From Bacteroidales bacterium (GTDB lineage: Bacteria; Bacteroidota; Bacteroidia; Bacteroidales; F082), in contig JAFYNJ010000001.1 of NCBI GenBank assembly GCA_017549805.1, positions 1 through 64,000 on the forward strand: 64,000 nucleotides of DNA, given 5' to 3'. Positions 33,260-42,792 of the stretch are shown here, in pieces. Under the pieces are notes generated by a model. It saw only the letters and a list, made by a program, of their open reading frames with translations. It was not told the origin of the DNA and searched no databases. How positions within the stretch are numbered: the first letter of the stretch is position 1; each line of letters begins with the position of its first letter. The translations under genes and the position numbers were made by a program.

Positions 33260-34207
33260 ATGTCATACGACATCTTTATCAGTTATAGACGGAAAGGCGC
33301 GGGCGCAGGAGTGGCTGGAGAGCTTCAGGCCAAACTCGAAAACCGTGGTTATAAGGTGTTCTTGGATGTTGATAACATCGGCAGCGGTGCTTTTCCTGAG
33401 CAGATTGACAATGCAATAAGGGGATGCAACGATTTTCTGTTGATTCTGTCTCCTGGCATGTTGGATCGTTGCGTTGATGAAGAGGATTGGGTGAGACATG
33501 AGATTATCTTGGCTGAACAGTATGGGAAGAACATCGTCGGAGTTTCGTTGCCGGGCTTCATTATGCCTGAAGCTGCTGAACTTCCACAACCTTTGAGGGA
33601 TGTGCCCGAAAAGCAGGTGTTTTTGTGGTCGCACGAATATCGCAATGCTTCTTTTGAGAAAATAGTAGGCAACCTCGTCTCGTTCAAGCGCAAAAAGAAA
33701 CGTTTCCGCAGAAATTCATTGTTGGGCTTGGCGGTAGCCTTGATCCTGGTGTTGGCGGCATGGTTGCTGTTTTCCAAACCGGAAAAGAGTCCCGGAATTG
33801 TTGAAAATGCCAAATCTAAGGTGGATACAGCCCAGTTGGTAATGAAGGAGTTTTCCGGTCTTGTGCGTCAAGGCGACAGCCTGTTGCAACTTGCGCCCAA
33901 CCCCATGGAAAAAGAAGGATTCAGAATCTTCATGGATGCGCTTTCTTCCTATCAATCTGCTTTGGAAATCAGTGAGTTGAATCCACAAATCATCAAAGAC
34001 TCCATCGGGATAGGCAAGCGTCTGGATTCGCTTCAACTGCTGCGAAAAGACCGTTTGAACAAGGAGTTGGAAGCAGCGACAAAGTTTTTGGACGTGGATC
34101 AATTTGAGTTTGCCCAGTTCCGATTCGAAAACGCCTCCGTCCTTGCCGATGACACCGATGCACAGTTGCTTTCGGGGATCGAGCAAAGACTGTCCAAAAA
34201 GAAATGA
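33260..34207 (+). CDS. Membrane-anchored TIR-domain protein
   Basis: The 315-residue protein has a TIR domain at residues 1-140: YDIFISYRRKGAG (box 1), YKVFLDVDNIGSGAF, NDFLLILSPGMLDRC and W77-x3-E81 (DWVRHEI) with the NADase-type Glu. A basic stretch (FKRKKKRFRR) leads into one transmembrane helix (about 153-171), then a 140-residue helical periplasmic domain with a TPR-like feel (FMDALSSYQSALEISEL). The TIR should face the cytosol. It begins a three-gene operon with the BACON protein (13-base gap) and a secreted unknown. Confidence 0.85.
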   Translation: MSYDIFISYRRKGAGAGVAGELQAKLENRGYKVFLDVDNIGSGAFPEQIDNAIRGCNDFLLILSPGMLDRCVDEEDWVRHEIILAEQYGKNIVGVSLPGFIMPEAAELPQPLRDVPEKQVFLWSHEYRNASFEKIVGNLVSFKRKKKRFRRNSLLGLAVALILVLAAWLLFSKPEKSPGIVENAKSKVDTAQLVMKEFSGLVRQGDSLLQLAPNPMEKEGFRIFMDALSSYQSALEISELNPQIIKDSIGIGKRLDSLQLLRKDRLNKELEAATKFLDVDQFEFAQFRFENASVLADDTDAQLLSGIEQRLSKKK

Positions 34208-34220
34208 TACCCATAGTGTT

Positions 34221-36281
34221 ATGAAAACAACCCGTTATTTGCTTGTCGTTCTCTTAGCCTTGTGTTTTCAAACCTTGTCGTTTGCTCAGAGTAATTGTTA
34301 TGAAACACAAAGGAACAAGGGAATCCAGTTGTACAATCAAGGCGATTATTCAGCTGCCTATAAAAATTTTGAAGCGGCGAAATATTGTGCCGATCTGCCC
34401 TCGAACAACGACCTGGACTCATGGATGGACAAATGTGTCATCGTGGTGAGACTGTCGGTGAAGCATTTGACTTTTGATGCCGTTGGAGGAGAAGAACAAT
34501 GTGTGGAGGTCAGCACAAACGCCAAGTCGTTTCGAGTAGGCAGCTCTCCTGAATGGTGTACCGTTACACAGCAAGGGAAACTCTTGTATGTGTTGTGTGC
34601 CGACAATTTTACGGTAGCATCGCGTGAGGCGAAGATTCCGATAACCTCTGGAGGGAAGACGGCATATCTGGAGATCGTTCAGAAATCCGCTGATCTTGAG
34701 ATGGATTTCGATCCTGAATCCATCATGTTCTCCAGTCAAGAAGAAACGCAGCGTGTCGTCGTGACAACCAATGCCTCTGAATGGGGCGTGGAAACGGCTC
34801 CGTCATGGATTATTTCCGACCGTAAAGAAGATACTTTGGTGCTGGTTTGTTCCAAGAATGCCTCACCCAATATCCGCAATGCCGAGGTGGTAATCAATGC
34901 GTCCGGACAAAAGTTTCCCCTTTCGGTGCGTCAACTTCCAGGTGATACGATTGTGGATGCGGACAACAAGGAACTGGTTTTCCCCAATGATTCGAAGATT
35001 GATGGTTTTCGTGTCATGAGCAATATTCCAGGTTGGCATGCGGAGGCTTCTGACAATTGGCTTCAGGTGTACACGAAGAATGACAGTGTGGTCGTCATCG
35101 CCCGTGAAAACATGTCGGTGTTCAGCCGTCATGGATATGTGCGGGTCAGCTCTGGAAAGCACTATTGCGACGTTATGGTCCATCAAGCACCATTCGTTTC
35201 GAAATTCGAAATGCCAGAATCGGAACTGCAAGGTGTTTCGGCATCCAGCAAGGAATCAATCTTGGTCAGCAGCATCCCTTCCGATCTGGTGGTTTATGTT
35301 GACGATACCATTAGCCGAACCACTCCTTTCGAGTACCATGTGGATTATGAACATCACTCGCTGTTGAACGGTTTCGAACGCAGAGAATTTCTGTTCAATG
35401 AGAAGCAGCAGGACATCGTCTTCAAACCTGGACTTAGGTTTGCCAACATCACCTTCGCTTCACCCAAGAACATCGGTTTGCGTACAGGTTTTGTCGGTGC
35501 CAATCATTTCGGCGCCTATTGCCATTTCCAGGCTTCCCGTCCCGTTGTCAAGGATTTCATTCTCGATAGCATCAGTTCCCAAGGCTATCATTTCATGGTC
35601 GGTCCCGTTTATCAGCCCATTCCGTATTTAGGTGTCTATGCCGGTGTCGGCTGTGGTATCTACGAAGGTGCGACGTCATACGGCACCGTGATTGCTCCCC
35701 AAATCGGCTTGGATTACGAACTTGGACTGATGGGTTTCTTCAAGAATGCGATGGTTTCCATGGGCTTTAGGACCTCACAATGGGGCAATGATCTCAAGAG
35801 AACGGCTTTCGTTTTGGGCATTGGAGGCTATCTGAAGCGTTACTATGATCCTGAATTTGGGTATTGTTCGAGTGACAGCCGCCGATGGTGGTCGTTGAAT
35901 TATATGACTCGTCCAACGGAGAATGGAAAGGGTGTGATGTTTGGTGATCTTGGAAAGAAGAAGACTCGTGCTTATATCAAGGCCTTGTATCTGCAGCCAA
36001 CTGATTCCATCAAGGGAGTGGATGCCAACGTTGGATTGGTGTTTACGCCAGTGAATGGCATCATCGATGTATGCGTGGGCGTCGGTGCCGAGGTGAATGT
36101 ACAAGGCATGACTGAACGATTCCAAGGTATTGGAGCCGAGGCTGGTTTCATTCTCAATGTATGGCGATTCCCGATCACCGTCATGTTGCATGAATCGAAT
36201 CTGTTTGTCGAGCCTCGCCTTTATCTTGATTTCGGCATTGGATTCCATTTTGGAGAGTTTAACCGTAGTAGCTATAAATAG
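34221..36281 (+). CDS. BACON/PEGA surface protein with C-terminal barrel-like region
   Basis: From ATG 34221 the product is 686 residues with a signal peptide (ending LSFAQ). A TPR-like hairpin follows (LYNQGDYSAAYKNFEAA), then three BACON-type modules at about 75-150, 155-235 and 237-317 (STNAKSFRVGSSPEWCTV; TTNASEWGVETAPSW; SNIPGWHAEASDNWLQV). A PEGA-like segment (SIPSDLVVYVDDTISRTTPF) precedes a beta-rich region to the C-terminus (YLDFGIGFHFGEF) that resembles an outer-membrane barrel. It is co-transcribed with the TIR gene. A surface sensor or receptor role is inference. Confidence 0.75.
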   Translation: MKTTRYLLVVLLALCFQTLSFAQSNCYETQRNKGIQLYNQGDYSAAYKNFEAAKYCADLPSNNDLDSWMDKCVIVVRLSVKHLTFDAVGGEEQCVEVSTNAKSFRVGSSPEWCTVTQQGKLLYVLCADNFTVASREAKIPITSGGKTAYLEIVQKSADLEMDFDPESIMFSSQEETQRVVVTTNASEWGVETAPSWIISDRKEDTLVLVCSKNASPNIRNAEVVINASGQKFPLSVRQLPGDTIVDADNKELVFPNDSKIDGFRVMSNIPGWHAEASDNWLQVYTKNDSVVVIARENMSVFSRHGYVRVSSGKHYCDVMVHQAPFVSKFEMPESELQGVSASSKESILVSSIPSDLVVYVDDTISRTTPFEYHVDYEHHSLLNGFERREFLFNEKQQDIVFKPGLRFANITFASPKNIGLRTGFVGANHFGAYCHFQASRPVVKDFILDSISSQGYHFMVGPVYQPIPYLGVYAGVGCGIYEGATSYGTVIAPQIGLDYELGLMGFFKNAMVSMGFRTSQWGNDLKRTAFVLGIGGYLKRYYDPEFGYCSSDSRRWWSLNYMTRPTENGKGVMFGDLGKKKTRAYIKALYLQPTDSIKGVDANVGLVFTPVNGIIDVCVGVGAEVNVQGMTERFQGIGAEAGFILNVWRFPITVMLHESNLFVEPRLYLDFGIGFHFGEFNRSSYK

Positions 36282-36283
36282 AA

Positions 36284-37627
36284 ATGAACATGAAGAGGTT
36301 GTTTAGCTTGTTGCTAATATGGTCGGCGACCATGGGCTTTGCCTGGGCGCAGATGCCTGAACATTTGACTCGCAGTGTCTTGGAGATAGTGCCTGACAAT
36401 GAGATGGTCAGTTACGGCGAGTTTCAGTCGGAGCTCCTAAAGATGGGGGATTATAAGACAACTGCAGAAGGCTATTGGTTTGCCTATCTTTATACTGTTA
36501 GGAACAAATACACGGATAAATGCAACATTATGATCAATGGGAAACCATTGTTTGTCAATAGGAACATGAGGGTTAGGACCTATAGAATCGGCCCTTCGTT
36601 GGATAGAAGTATTTTTGTGTTCAAAAACATGGATGGGGAGGCCGACGATATCGGATATGGCATGGAACTGGTTAGGGCCTACGGGATTTCCCAGCAGATC
36701 TGCGATAGTGTGTTGATGCTCAATGACGACGGTTTTGTCTATTATTCCGAGGGGAAATGCTTCTACAGCCCTTACAGACGTATTTACGACAACCCGACAG
36801 AGACGGTTCCTGTTGCATGGCTGGAAAGGAAGGTTTTCGACAATGAAAAGCAACAATTGCCTCCGGAGAAGGCAGCCGCTTTCGAACGCCTTTCAAAAGG
36901 TGCGGTTTATTATGAAAGCTTCAACGGAAACTACTATTATCTATATCAAGACAGATACATGCCTTATACGGTGGCGGTGATCAATAACACGGTGGTGGAG
37001 CTGTTTGATGTTTACAACGAGGATAATTTCAAATTGCGGTTTTCCTATAATGGCCAACATTGGATGGCGGTAGGGAAGGAATGCTATTGGATTGATGGAG
37101 CGATACACTCGATCAAAGGCTTCGCTATTACAGATTTTGTGATAACCGACAACGGACATTATGGTTATAAAGCCTACCAGAAAGGTGCTTCGGAGACAGG
37201 CGAGATTGTGGTGGTTGACGGACAGATTATCAGGCGGAATGCAAAAGTGTGCTATTTTGGCTTGAATGCCGAGGGAAAACTGAAGTTCCGTTTTGTGAGC
37301 AGTGGAAGGTATTTGCAATATGAAAACGAACAAATCACGGATGTTACCGATAACCTGGCTTATACCTATTATCCCGACAACCCGTTGAATGGGGATGTTG
37401 TGACAGTTCAGTCAAACGATGGGAAACACAAGCTGACCTATCAAGTGGATACACCCTCGGTGAAGGTTGATGGCGTTGAGATGGCCAAGTCGGTGCCTTG
37501 TTCGGCGATTTATGACGAACGCAACCATGCCTTTATTTGGAATGCCATTGAAAATAAAGGTGGTAAGACGGAATTGGTGGTCTATAAATACACCGTTGCA
37601 AATAATTTCTTTAAGAACTTGTTCTAA
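36284..37627 (+). CDS. Secreted protein of unknown family
   Basis: The 447-residue product has a signal peptide (ending GFAWAQ). The mature part is beta-rich and Tyr-rich (YYESFNGNYYYLYQDRY, LRFSYNGQHWMAVGKECYW), with repeated strand-turn units such as YWIDGAIHSIKGFAITDF and VKVDGVEMAKSVPC that could form a propeller or solenoid. I recognise no domain or catalytic motif and no T9SS tail. The ATG lies 2 bases after the BACON gene stop, so it belongs to the TIR operon. Confidence 0.7.
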   Translation: MNMKRLFSLLLIWSATMGFAWAQMPEHLTRSVLEIVPDNEMVSYGEFQSELLKMGDYKTTAEGYWFAYLYTVRNKYTDKCNIMINGKPLFVNRNMRVRTYRIGPSLDRSIFVFKNMDGEADDIGYGMELVRAYGISQQICDSVLMLNDDGFVYYSEGKCFYSPYRRIYDNPTETVPVAWLERKVFDNEKQQLPPEKAAAFERLSKGAVYYESFNGNYYYLYQDRYMPYTVAVINNTVVELFDVYNEDNFKLRFSYNGQHWMAVGKECYWIDGAIHSIKGFAITDFVITDNGHYGYKAYQKGASETGEIVVVDGQIIRRNAKVCYFGLNAEGKLKFRFVSSGRYLQYENEQITDVTDNLAYTYYPDNPLNGDVVTVQSNDGKHKLTYQVDTPSVKVDGVEMAKSVPCSAIYDERNHAFIWNAIENKGGKTELVVYKYTVANNFFKNLF

Positions 37628-37642
37628 TTAGGAATTTCTTCG

Positions 37643-37650
37643 TATTTTTG
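37643..37650 (+). promoter_or_regulatory. TAnnTTTG promoter element before ilvE
   Basis: TATTTTTG, 21 bases before the ATG at 37672. Confidence 0.55.
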
Positions 37651-37671
37651 ATAACTCAAATTTTATATATC

Positions 37672-38697
37672 ATGCAAAACATTGATTGGGCAAACTTAAC
37701 ATTTGGTTATTATCCAACGAATTACAATGTCCGCTGCTATTTCCGCAACGGTCAGTGGGGTGAGCTCGAAGTCAGCTCCGACACCAGCATCAACATTCAC
37801 ATGGCCGCTACCTGCCTGCATTATGGTCAGGAAGCTTTCGAAGGCATGAAGGCCTTCCGTGGCAAAGACGGCAAGGTGCGCGTGTTCCGTTGGGACGAGA
37901 ACTGCAAGCGTTTGCAGCGTTCCGCCCAGGGCATCATGATGGCCGAGTTCCCCGACGACAAGTTCAAGGAAGCCATCGAGAAGGTGATTCGTTTGAACGC
38001 CGACTTCATCCCGCCTTACGAGACGGGTGCCTCGCTGTACCTCCGTCCGCTGCTTATCGGCACGGGCGCCCGCGTGGGTGTGAAACCCGCTGACGAGTAT
38101 TTGTTCCTGGTCTTCGCCACTCCGGTCGGTCCTTATTTCAAGGGCGGCTTCATGGCCAACCCATACGTCATCACACGCAAATACGACCGTGCTGCTCCGT
38201 TGGGAACTGGCACCTACAAGGTCGGTGGCAACTATGCCGCTTCGTTGCGTCCGCACGTTGAGGCATGCCATGGTGGCCAGTATGCCTGCGAGTTCTATCT
38301 CGACGCCAAGGAGAAGAAATACATCGACGAGGCTGGCGCCGCCAACTTCTTCGGTATCAAGGACAATACTTATATCACGCCTCAATCCTCTTCCATCCTG
38401 CCTTCCATCACCAACAAGAGCTTGATGCAACTGGCCGAGACCATCGGCATGAAGGTGGAACGCCGTCCGATTGCTGAAGAGGAACTGGCTACTTTCGAGG
38501 AGGCTGGCGCATGCGGCACTGCAGCCGTCATCAGCCCGATTTCACGCATCGACGATCCGGAGAACGGCAAGTCCTACACCTTCGGCGACGGCAAGCCGGG
38601 TCCTTGGAGCTTGAAACTCTACAACAAGCTTCGCGGCATCCAATACGGCACCGAGCCGGATGAGTTCGGATGGACATGGGTCATCGAAGGTCTTTGA
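37672..38697 (+). CDS. ilvE: Branched-chain amino acid aminotransferase
   Basis: Starting at ATG 37672 (MQNIDWANLTFGY) gives 341 residues of a class IV PLP aminotransferase: HYGQEAFEGMKAFRGKDG, VFRWDENCKRLQRSA, YLRPLLIGTGARVGVKP, the PLP-lysine segment GTYKVGGNYAAS, then IDEAGAANFFGI and EAGACGTAAVISPI. It makes leucine, isoleucine and valine from their keto acids. The upstream TTG that would extend it lies in the promoter. A strong terminator follows. Confidence 0.92.
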   Translation: MQNIDWANLTFGYYPTNYNVRCYFRNGQWGELEVSSDTSINIHMAATCLHYGQEAFEGMKAFRGKDGKVRVFRWDENCKRLQRSAQGIMMAEFPDDKFKEAIEKVIRLNADFIPPYETGASLYLRPLLIGTGARVGVKPADEYLFLVFATPVGPYFKGGFMANPYVITRKYDRAAPLGTGTYKVGGNYAASLRPHVEACHGGQYACEFYLDAKEKKYIDEAGAANFFGIKDNTYITPQSSSILPSITNKSLMQLAETIGMKVERRPIAEEELATFEEAGACGTAAVISPISRIDDPENGKSYTFGDGKPGPWSLKLYNKLRGIQYGTEPDEFGWTWVIEGL

Positions 38698-38719
38698 TTC
38701 GATGAATCTGTAATTCTTC

Positions 38720-38753
38720 AAAAAAAAGCGCCAGAACATGGCGCTTTTTTTTT
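38720..38753 (+). terminator. Rho-independent terminator after ilvE
   Basis: AAAAAAAGCGCCA, loop GAACA, TGGCGCTTTTTTTTT. Long stem with a T run. Confidence 0.9.
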
Positions 38754-38762
38754 GATATTGTG

Positions 38763-38770
38763 TATATTTG
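38763..38770 (+). promoter_or_regulatory. TAnnTTTG promoter element before the Omp28-like gene
   Basis: TATATTTG, 31 bases before the ATG at 38802 and just after the ilvE terminator. Confidence 0.6.
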
Positions 38771-38801
38771 TGGCGGAATAATCTATAAATCTCTGAATAA
38801 T

Positions 38802-40823
38802 ATGAAAAAATTTACTCTTGTTTTACTTGCATTGCTGGCCTTTGCGTTCAATGTGAAAGCCCAGCAATTTGTATCGACTGAACCTGCCAACAGGAACGTC
38901 ATCCTTGAAGAATTCACGGGTCGTGGTTGCGGTTACTGCACTGATGGGCACCGTATTGCCAATCAAATCATGGCAAACAACCCGGGCAGAGTGTGGGCTA
39001 TCAACGTTCATGCCGGCGGTTATGCCTATACATCTTACCCGAACTTCAACACTACACCTTCTTCCACCATCCTGAATGGCTTCTCGGTGAGTGGTTTCCC
39101 GTCGGGAGTGGTCAACAGGACGACTTCATCAGCCATTGACCGTGGACAGTGGAATTCCCAAACCAACACACAGCTTAACCAAGTTGCTGAATGCAATGTT
39201 GCGGGACTTGTAAGAGTCAATCCTGACACACGATTGGCCACCATTACCGTTGAGGTATATTATACAGGCAATAGCAGTGTTGGTGAAAACTACCTTACAG
39301 TTGCCATGCTTCAGGACAGCATCTTGGGTTCCCAGGCTGATTATGGCAACTACAATCCTACACAATGGATAGGTACCCAGTATGTGCACATGCACGTTTT
39401 GCGTGACGTGATTACTCCCACGTGGGGTGAAGCCATTTCGCCTACCACGCAGGGTACGCTGATTACCAAGACGTATGAATACCAGATCCCTGAATCCATT
39501 GGCAATCCCAATGGCGTGGATGTCGTTCTCGATCACATCTTTTTCCTGGCATGGGTTTCCGAGCGTTACCAAGGCACGCCTACACGTCCCATCCTGACCG
39601 CTTGCGAGCTTGATATGACAACCATGACCGATGAGCCGATTTATCCTTCCATCAGCAGTGTCTCTCAAGTGGTCGATGCATCATGCACCAAGACTAAATC
39701 GTTTGGTTTCGACTTGACCAACATTGGTACCGAGGCGTTCACCTCAATCAAATACAACGTTGTTGTGGGTGAAGTGTCGCAAGAGTTTGAATGGACTGGC
39801 AATCTGGCCTCTGGAGCCAGCACCAAGATGGAGTTTGAAATGGAAATTCCTTTCGGAACTTATACCGCTACGCTTTCCATCACTGAGATCAATGGCCAGC
39901 CTTATGAATACACGACGCAGTTTGCGGCTGAAAGCCTGGAATGGGCTTCGTTGGAGGTTGAAGGAGATGTTACCAATGTCAAGGTTTACATTGTGCAAGA
40001 CCAGTTCGGTGAACAAATCACATGGAACATCGTCAATTCAGCAGGTGAGATCGTTGCGGAAGGCGGTCCTTATCAACACCTAATCGGCTCTGGGTCAACC
40101 CAAGTCAATCTGGTCAATGTTACCGATCTGCCAGTAAACGAATGCTATCTGTTCAGTATCTTCGACAACAACGGTAACGGCATCTGCTGCAATTATGGTC
40201 AGGGCTATTATTATCTTAAGGATGCCAATGGAAACGTCTTTATCGAGGGAGATGGCGACTTCGGAAGCTCCGCAAGCCATACCTTCTCCATCAATAATCC
40301 ATTGAATGTTGTCCTTACCACCCAAGATCCCGTGGTTCCAGGCTATAACACGGCAGTGTTTACCGGAACGCTTGTCGGCGAGGCTGATGAAGTGGGCTTC
40401 CTGTACATGAAACTCGGCGAGAGAGATTGGATTGAAGTGCCTGGTGTGCTGGATGGCGATCATTTTACGGCAACAGTTTATGACCTTGAATCGGGAGCAA
40501 ACTATCTTGTGAAAGCTTTCGTCAGGGTCGGCAGCCAGATTGTGTATGGTGAGGAGGTGTTATTCCACACCTGGTATGAAGGCGTCGGTGAATTGGAACA
40601 GTCGCTGAGAGTGTATCCCAATCCCGCCAACGACTATCTGATGGTGGAAGGCCAGATGACCTCAGTTGAGGTTTACAACACTATTGGCCAGTGCCTGCTC
40701 TCAAGAGCGGTAAATGAGACCAACACCCGCATCAACCTCTCATCGTTCGACAACGGCATCTACTTCCTCCGCGTCAACAACAACGGTGAAGTGGTGACTC
40801 GTAAGTTCTCGGTGAATCGTTGA
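38802..40823 (+). CDS. T9SS-secreted Omp28-like protein with thioredoxin-like domain
   Basis: From ATG 38802 the product is 673 residues with a signal peptide (ending NVKAQ). Residues about 25-150 are an Omp28-type thioredoxin-like domain: NVILEEFTGRGCGYCTDGH, with a CGYC pair, and GFSVSGFPSGVVNR with the cis-Pro loop. Beta-sandwich modules follow, and a type A T9SS sorting domain closes the protein (LRVYPNPANDYLMVEG ... GIYFLRVNNNGEVVTRKF). The intact CxxC suggests disulfide chemistry at the surface, unproven. Confidence 0.85.
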   Translation: MKKFTLVLLALLAFAFNVKAQQFVSTEPANRNVILEEFTGRGCGYCTDGHRIANQIMANNPGRVWAINVHAGGYAYTSYPNFNTTPSSTILNGFSVSGFPSGVVNRTTSSAIDRGQWNSQTNTQLNQVAECNVAGLVRVNPDTRLATITVEVYYTGNSSVGENYLTVAMLQDSILGSQADYGNYNPTQWIGTQYVHMHVLRDVITPTWGEAISPTTQGTLITKTYEYQIPESIGNPNGVDVVLDHIFFLAWVSERYQGTPTRPILTACELDMTTMTDEPIYPSISSVSQVVDASCTKTKSFGFDLTNIGTEAFTSIKYNVVVGEVSQEFEWTGNLASGASTKMEFEMEIPFGTYTATLSITEINGQPYEYTTQFAAESLEWASLEVEGDVTNVKVYIVQDQFGEQITWNIVNSAGEIVAEGGPYQHLIGSGSTQVNLVNVTDLPVNECYLFSIFDNNGNGICCNYGQGYYYLKDANGNVFIEGDGDFGSSASHTFSINNPLNVVLTTQDPVVPGYNTAVFTGTLVGEADEVGFLYMKLGERDWIEVPGVLDGDHFTATVYDLESGANYLVKAFVRVGSQIVYGEEVLFHTWYEGVGELEQSLRVYPNPANDYLMVEGQMTSVEVYNTIGQCLLSRAVNETNTRINLSSFDNGIYFLRVNNNGEVVTRKFSVNR

Positions 40824-40840
40824 TTCATCAACGAAACATG

Positions 40841-40870
40841 AAAAAAGGCAGCTTTCGGGCTGCCTTTTTT
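40841..40870. terminator. Bidirectional terminator between the Omp28-like gene and pyrF
   Basis: AAAAAAGGCAGC, loop TTTCGG, GCTGCCTTTTTT. Symmetric A and T runs serve both convergent genes. Confidence 0.9.
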
Positions 40871-40871
40871 G

Positions 40872-41681
40872 TTACAATACTGTGGCCATCTGCCGCTGTA
40901 GCTTTTGTGCTTCCTCAGCCGCTCGTTCGGCAAAATCTTCGCTGTTGGAGGCGTAGATGATGCCTCGCGACGAATTGACCAACAGGCCGCATTCCTTGCT
41001 TAAGCCGTATTTGGCCACGGTTTGCAAGTCGCCGCCTTGTGCTCCTACACCTGGAACGAGGAAGAAATAATCGGGAAGCATCTTGCGGATCTCGCCCAAT
41101 TCTTCGGGATGGGTGGCACCGATCACAAACATCATCTTCTCAGAAGAAGCCCATGTGGTGGCAGTTTGGAGCACTTGTTGGTGCAGCAACTTGTCACCTG
41201 TGTTAAGGTATTGGAAGTCCTGAGAGCCTTTGTTGGAGGTCAAAGCCAAGAGGATGACCCATTTGTCTTCAAAGCCTAAGAAAGGCTCCACGGAGTCCTT
41301 GCCCATATAGGGTGCCACGGTCAAGGCATCAGCTTTCAGGGTGTTGAAGAAAGCCTTTGCGTAGTTGGCCGAGGTGTTGCCGATGTCGCCGCGCTTGGCG
41401 TCGGCGATGATGAAGATCTCAGGGTAGTTGGCCTTGATGTATTGGACGGTCTTTTCCAAGCTCTGCCAGCCTTTGGTGCCATACACCTCATAGAAGGCGG
41501 TGTTGGGCTTGAAGGCCACGGCAAACTCCGCTGTCTTGTCAATAATCTGCTTGTTGAACTCGAAGACAGGATCCTCGGCATCTAGTAAGTGCTGTGGGAT
41601 TTTGTTGATGTCGGTATCCAAGCCCACACAGAGGAAGGACTTCTTTTGCTGGATTTGTTCGATGAGTTGTTGCTTGTTCAT
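40872..41681 (-). CDS. pyrF: Orotidine 5'-phosphate decarboxylase (type 2)
   Basis: The 269-residue enzyme makes UMP from OMP. Visible motifs are [27 protein letters not shown], the catalytic [19 protein letters not shown] and [13 protein letters not shown] with [11 protein letters not shown] near the end. Length and motifs fit the type 2 (mycobacterial/Bacteroidota) group. It is the last gene of a minus-strand operon; its ATG lies 1 base after the prfA stop. Confidence 0.95.
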   Translation of the reverse strand: MNKQQLIEQIQQKKSFLCVGLDTDINKIPQHLLDAEDPVFEFNKQIIDKTAEFAVAFKPNTAFYEVYGTKGWQSLEKTVQYIKANYPEIFIIADAKRGDIGNTSANYAKAFFNTLKADALTVAPYMGKDSVEPFLGFEDKWVILLALTSNKGSQDFQYLNTGDKLLHQQVLQTATTWASSEKMMFVIGATHPEELGEIRKMLPDYFFLVPGVGAQGGDLQTVAKYGLSKECGLLVNSSRGIIYASNSEDFAERAAEEAQKLQRQMATVL

Positions 41682-41682
41682 G

Positions 41683-42789
41683 TTATTGTTCGATGTTTTC
41701 TTTGAGTCGTTCAGCGTTTTCGGCCATCTGCAGGCGCTCGATTATCTCGTTCAGGTCGCCATCCATAACGGCGGCGAGGTTATAGACGGTCAAGCCTTCC
41801 ACGCGGTGGTCGGTGACACGGCCTTGGGGATAGTTGTAGGTGCGGATCTTCGCTGAGCGGTCACCGGTGGAGACCATGGTCTTGCGCTTGGCGGAGATGT
41901 CGCTGATGTATTTTTGGTATTCCATGTCGTAGATCTTCGTGCGAAGTCTCGACAAGGCACGTTCGCGGTTCTTAGGTTGGTCGCGGGTCTCGGTGCACTC
42001 GATGAGGATCTCCTGCATCTCGCCCGTGTTAGGGTTCTTCCACATATAACGCAGGCGCACGCCCGACTCGACTTTGTTCACGTTTTGTCCGCCAGCGCCG
42101 CTGGAGCGGAAGGTGTCCCACTTGATCTCGCCTTCGTTGATCTCCACGTCGAACTCTTCGGCTTCGGGCAGTACCGCCACCGAAGCGGCGGAGGTGTGGA
42201 TACGACCTTGGGTCTCGGTCTTGGGTACACGTTGCACGCGGTGTACGCCCGACTCGAACTTGAGGATGCCATAGCAGCCATTGCCTGTCACGGTGAAGTC
42301 GATTTCCTTGTAGCCGCCGCTGGCGCCTTCGCTCACGCTGGTGACTTCCACCTTCCAACCTTTGGCTTCACAGAATTTGGTGTACATGCGAAACAGGTCA
42401 CCGGCAAAGAGGCAGGCCTCGTCGCCACCCGTGCCGGCACGGATCTCCATGATAGCGTTCTTGCTGTCCTGTGGGTCTTTGGGAATCATCATCACGCGGA
42501 TGTCTTGCTCCAGCTGCTCGATGCGTGATTGGGCGGTTTCCATCTCCTCGACGGCCATCTTGCGCATCTCCTCGTCCTTCTCCGTGGCCAGGATTTCCTT
42601 GGCTTCCTGCATGTTGGCTTTCAGGGTTTTGTATTCCTTAAAAGCCATCACGATGGGCTCCAAGTCCTTATAGTCCTTGTTGAGCTTCACGAAGCGCTTC
42701 ATGTCGGCGGCCACAGCCGGGTCGGCGAGCTGTTCGCCCATTTCCTCCCAGCGGTGACGGATGGTTTCGAGTTTTTCGGTGATGTCCAT
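41683..42789 (-). CDS. prfA: Peptide chain release factor 1
   Basis: The 368-residue protein has the RF1 stop-codon reading motif in the context [16 protein letters not shown] (PKT, the PxT motif of RF1), and the peptidyl-tRNA hydrolysis loop [14 protein letters not shown] with an intact GGQ. It terminates translation at UAA and UAG. The coiled N-terminal domain and normal length show an intact gene. It lies 3 bases after purM. Confidence 0.95.
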   Translation of the reverse strand: MDITEKLETIRHRWEEMGEQLADPAVAADMKRFVKLNKDYKDLEPIVMAFKEYKTLKANMQEAKEILATEKDEEMRKMAVEEMETAQSRIEQLEQDIRVMMIPKDPQDSKNAIMEIRAGTGGDEACLFAGDLFRMYTKFCEAKGWKVEVTSVSEGASGGYKEIDFTVTGNGCYGILKFESGVHRVQRVPKTETQGRIHTSAASVAVLPEAEEFDVEINEGEIKWDTFRSSGAGGQNVNKVESGVRLRYMWKNPNTGEMQEILIECTETRDQPKNRERALSRLRTKIYDMEYQKYISDISAKRKTMVSTGDRSAKIRTYNYPQGRVTDHRVEGLTVYNLAAVMDGDLNEIIERLQMAENAERLKENIEQ

Positions 42790-42792
42790 GGT

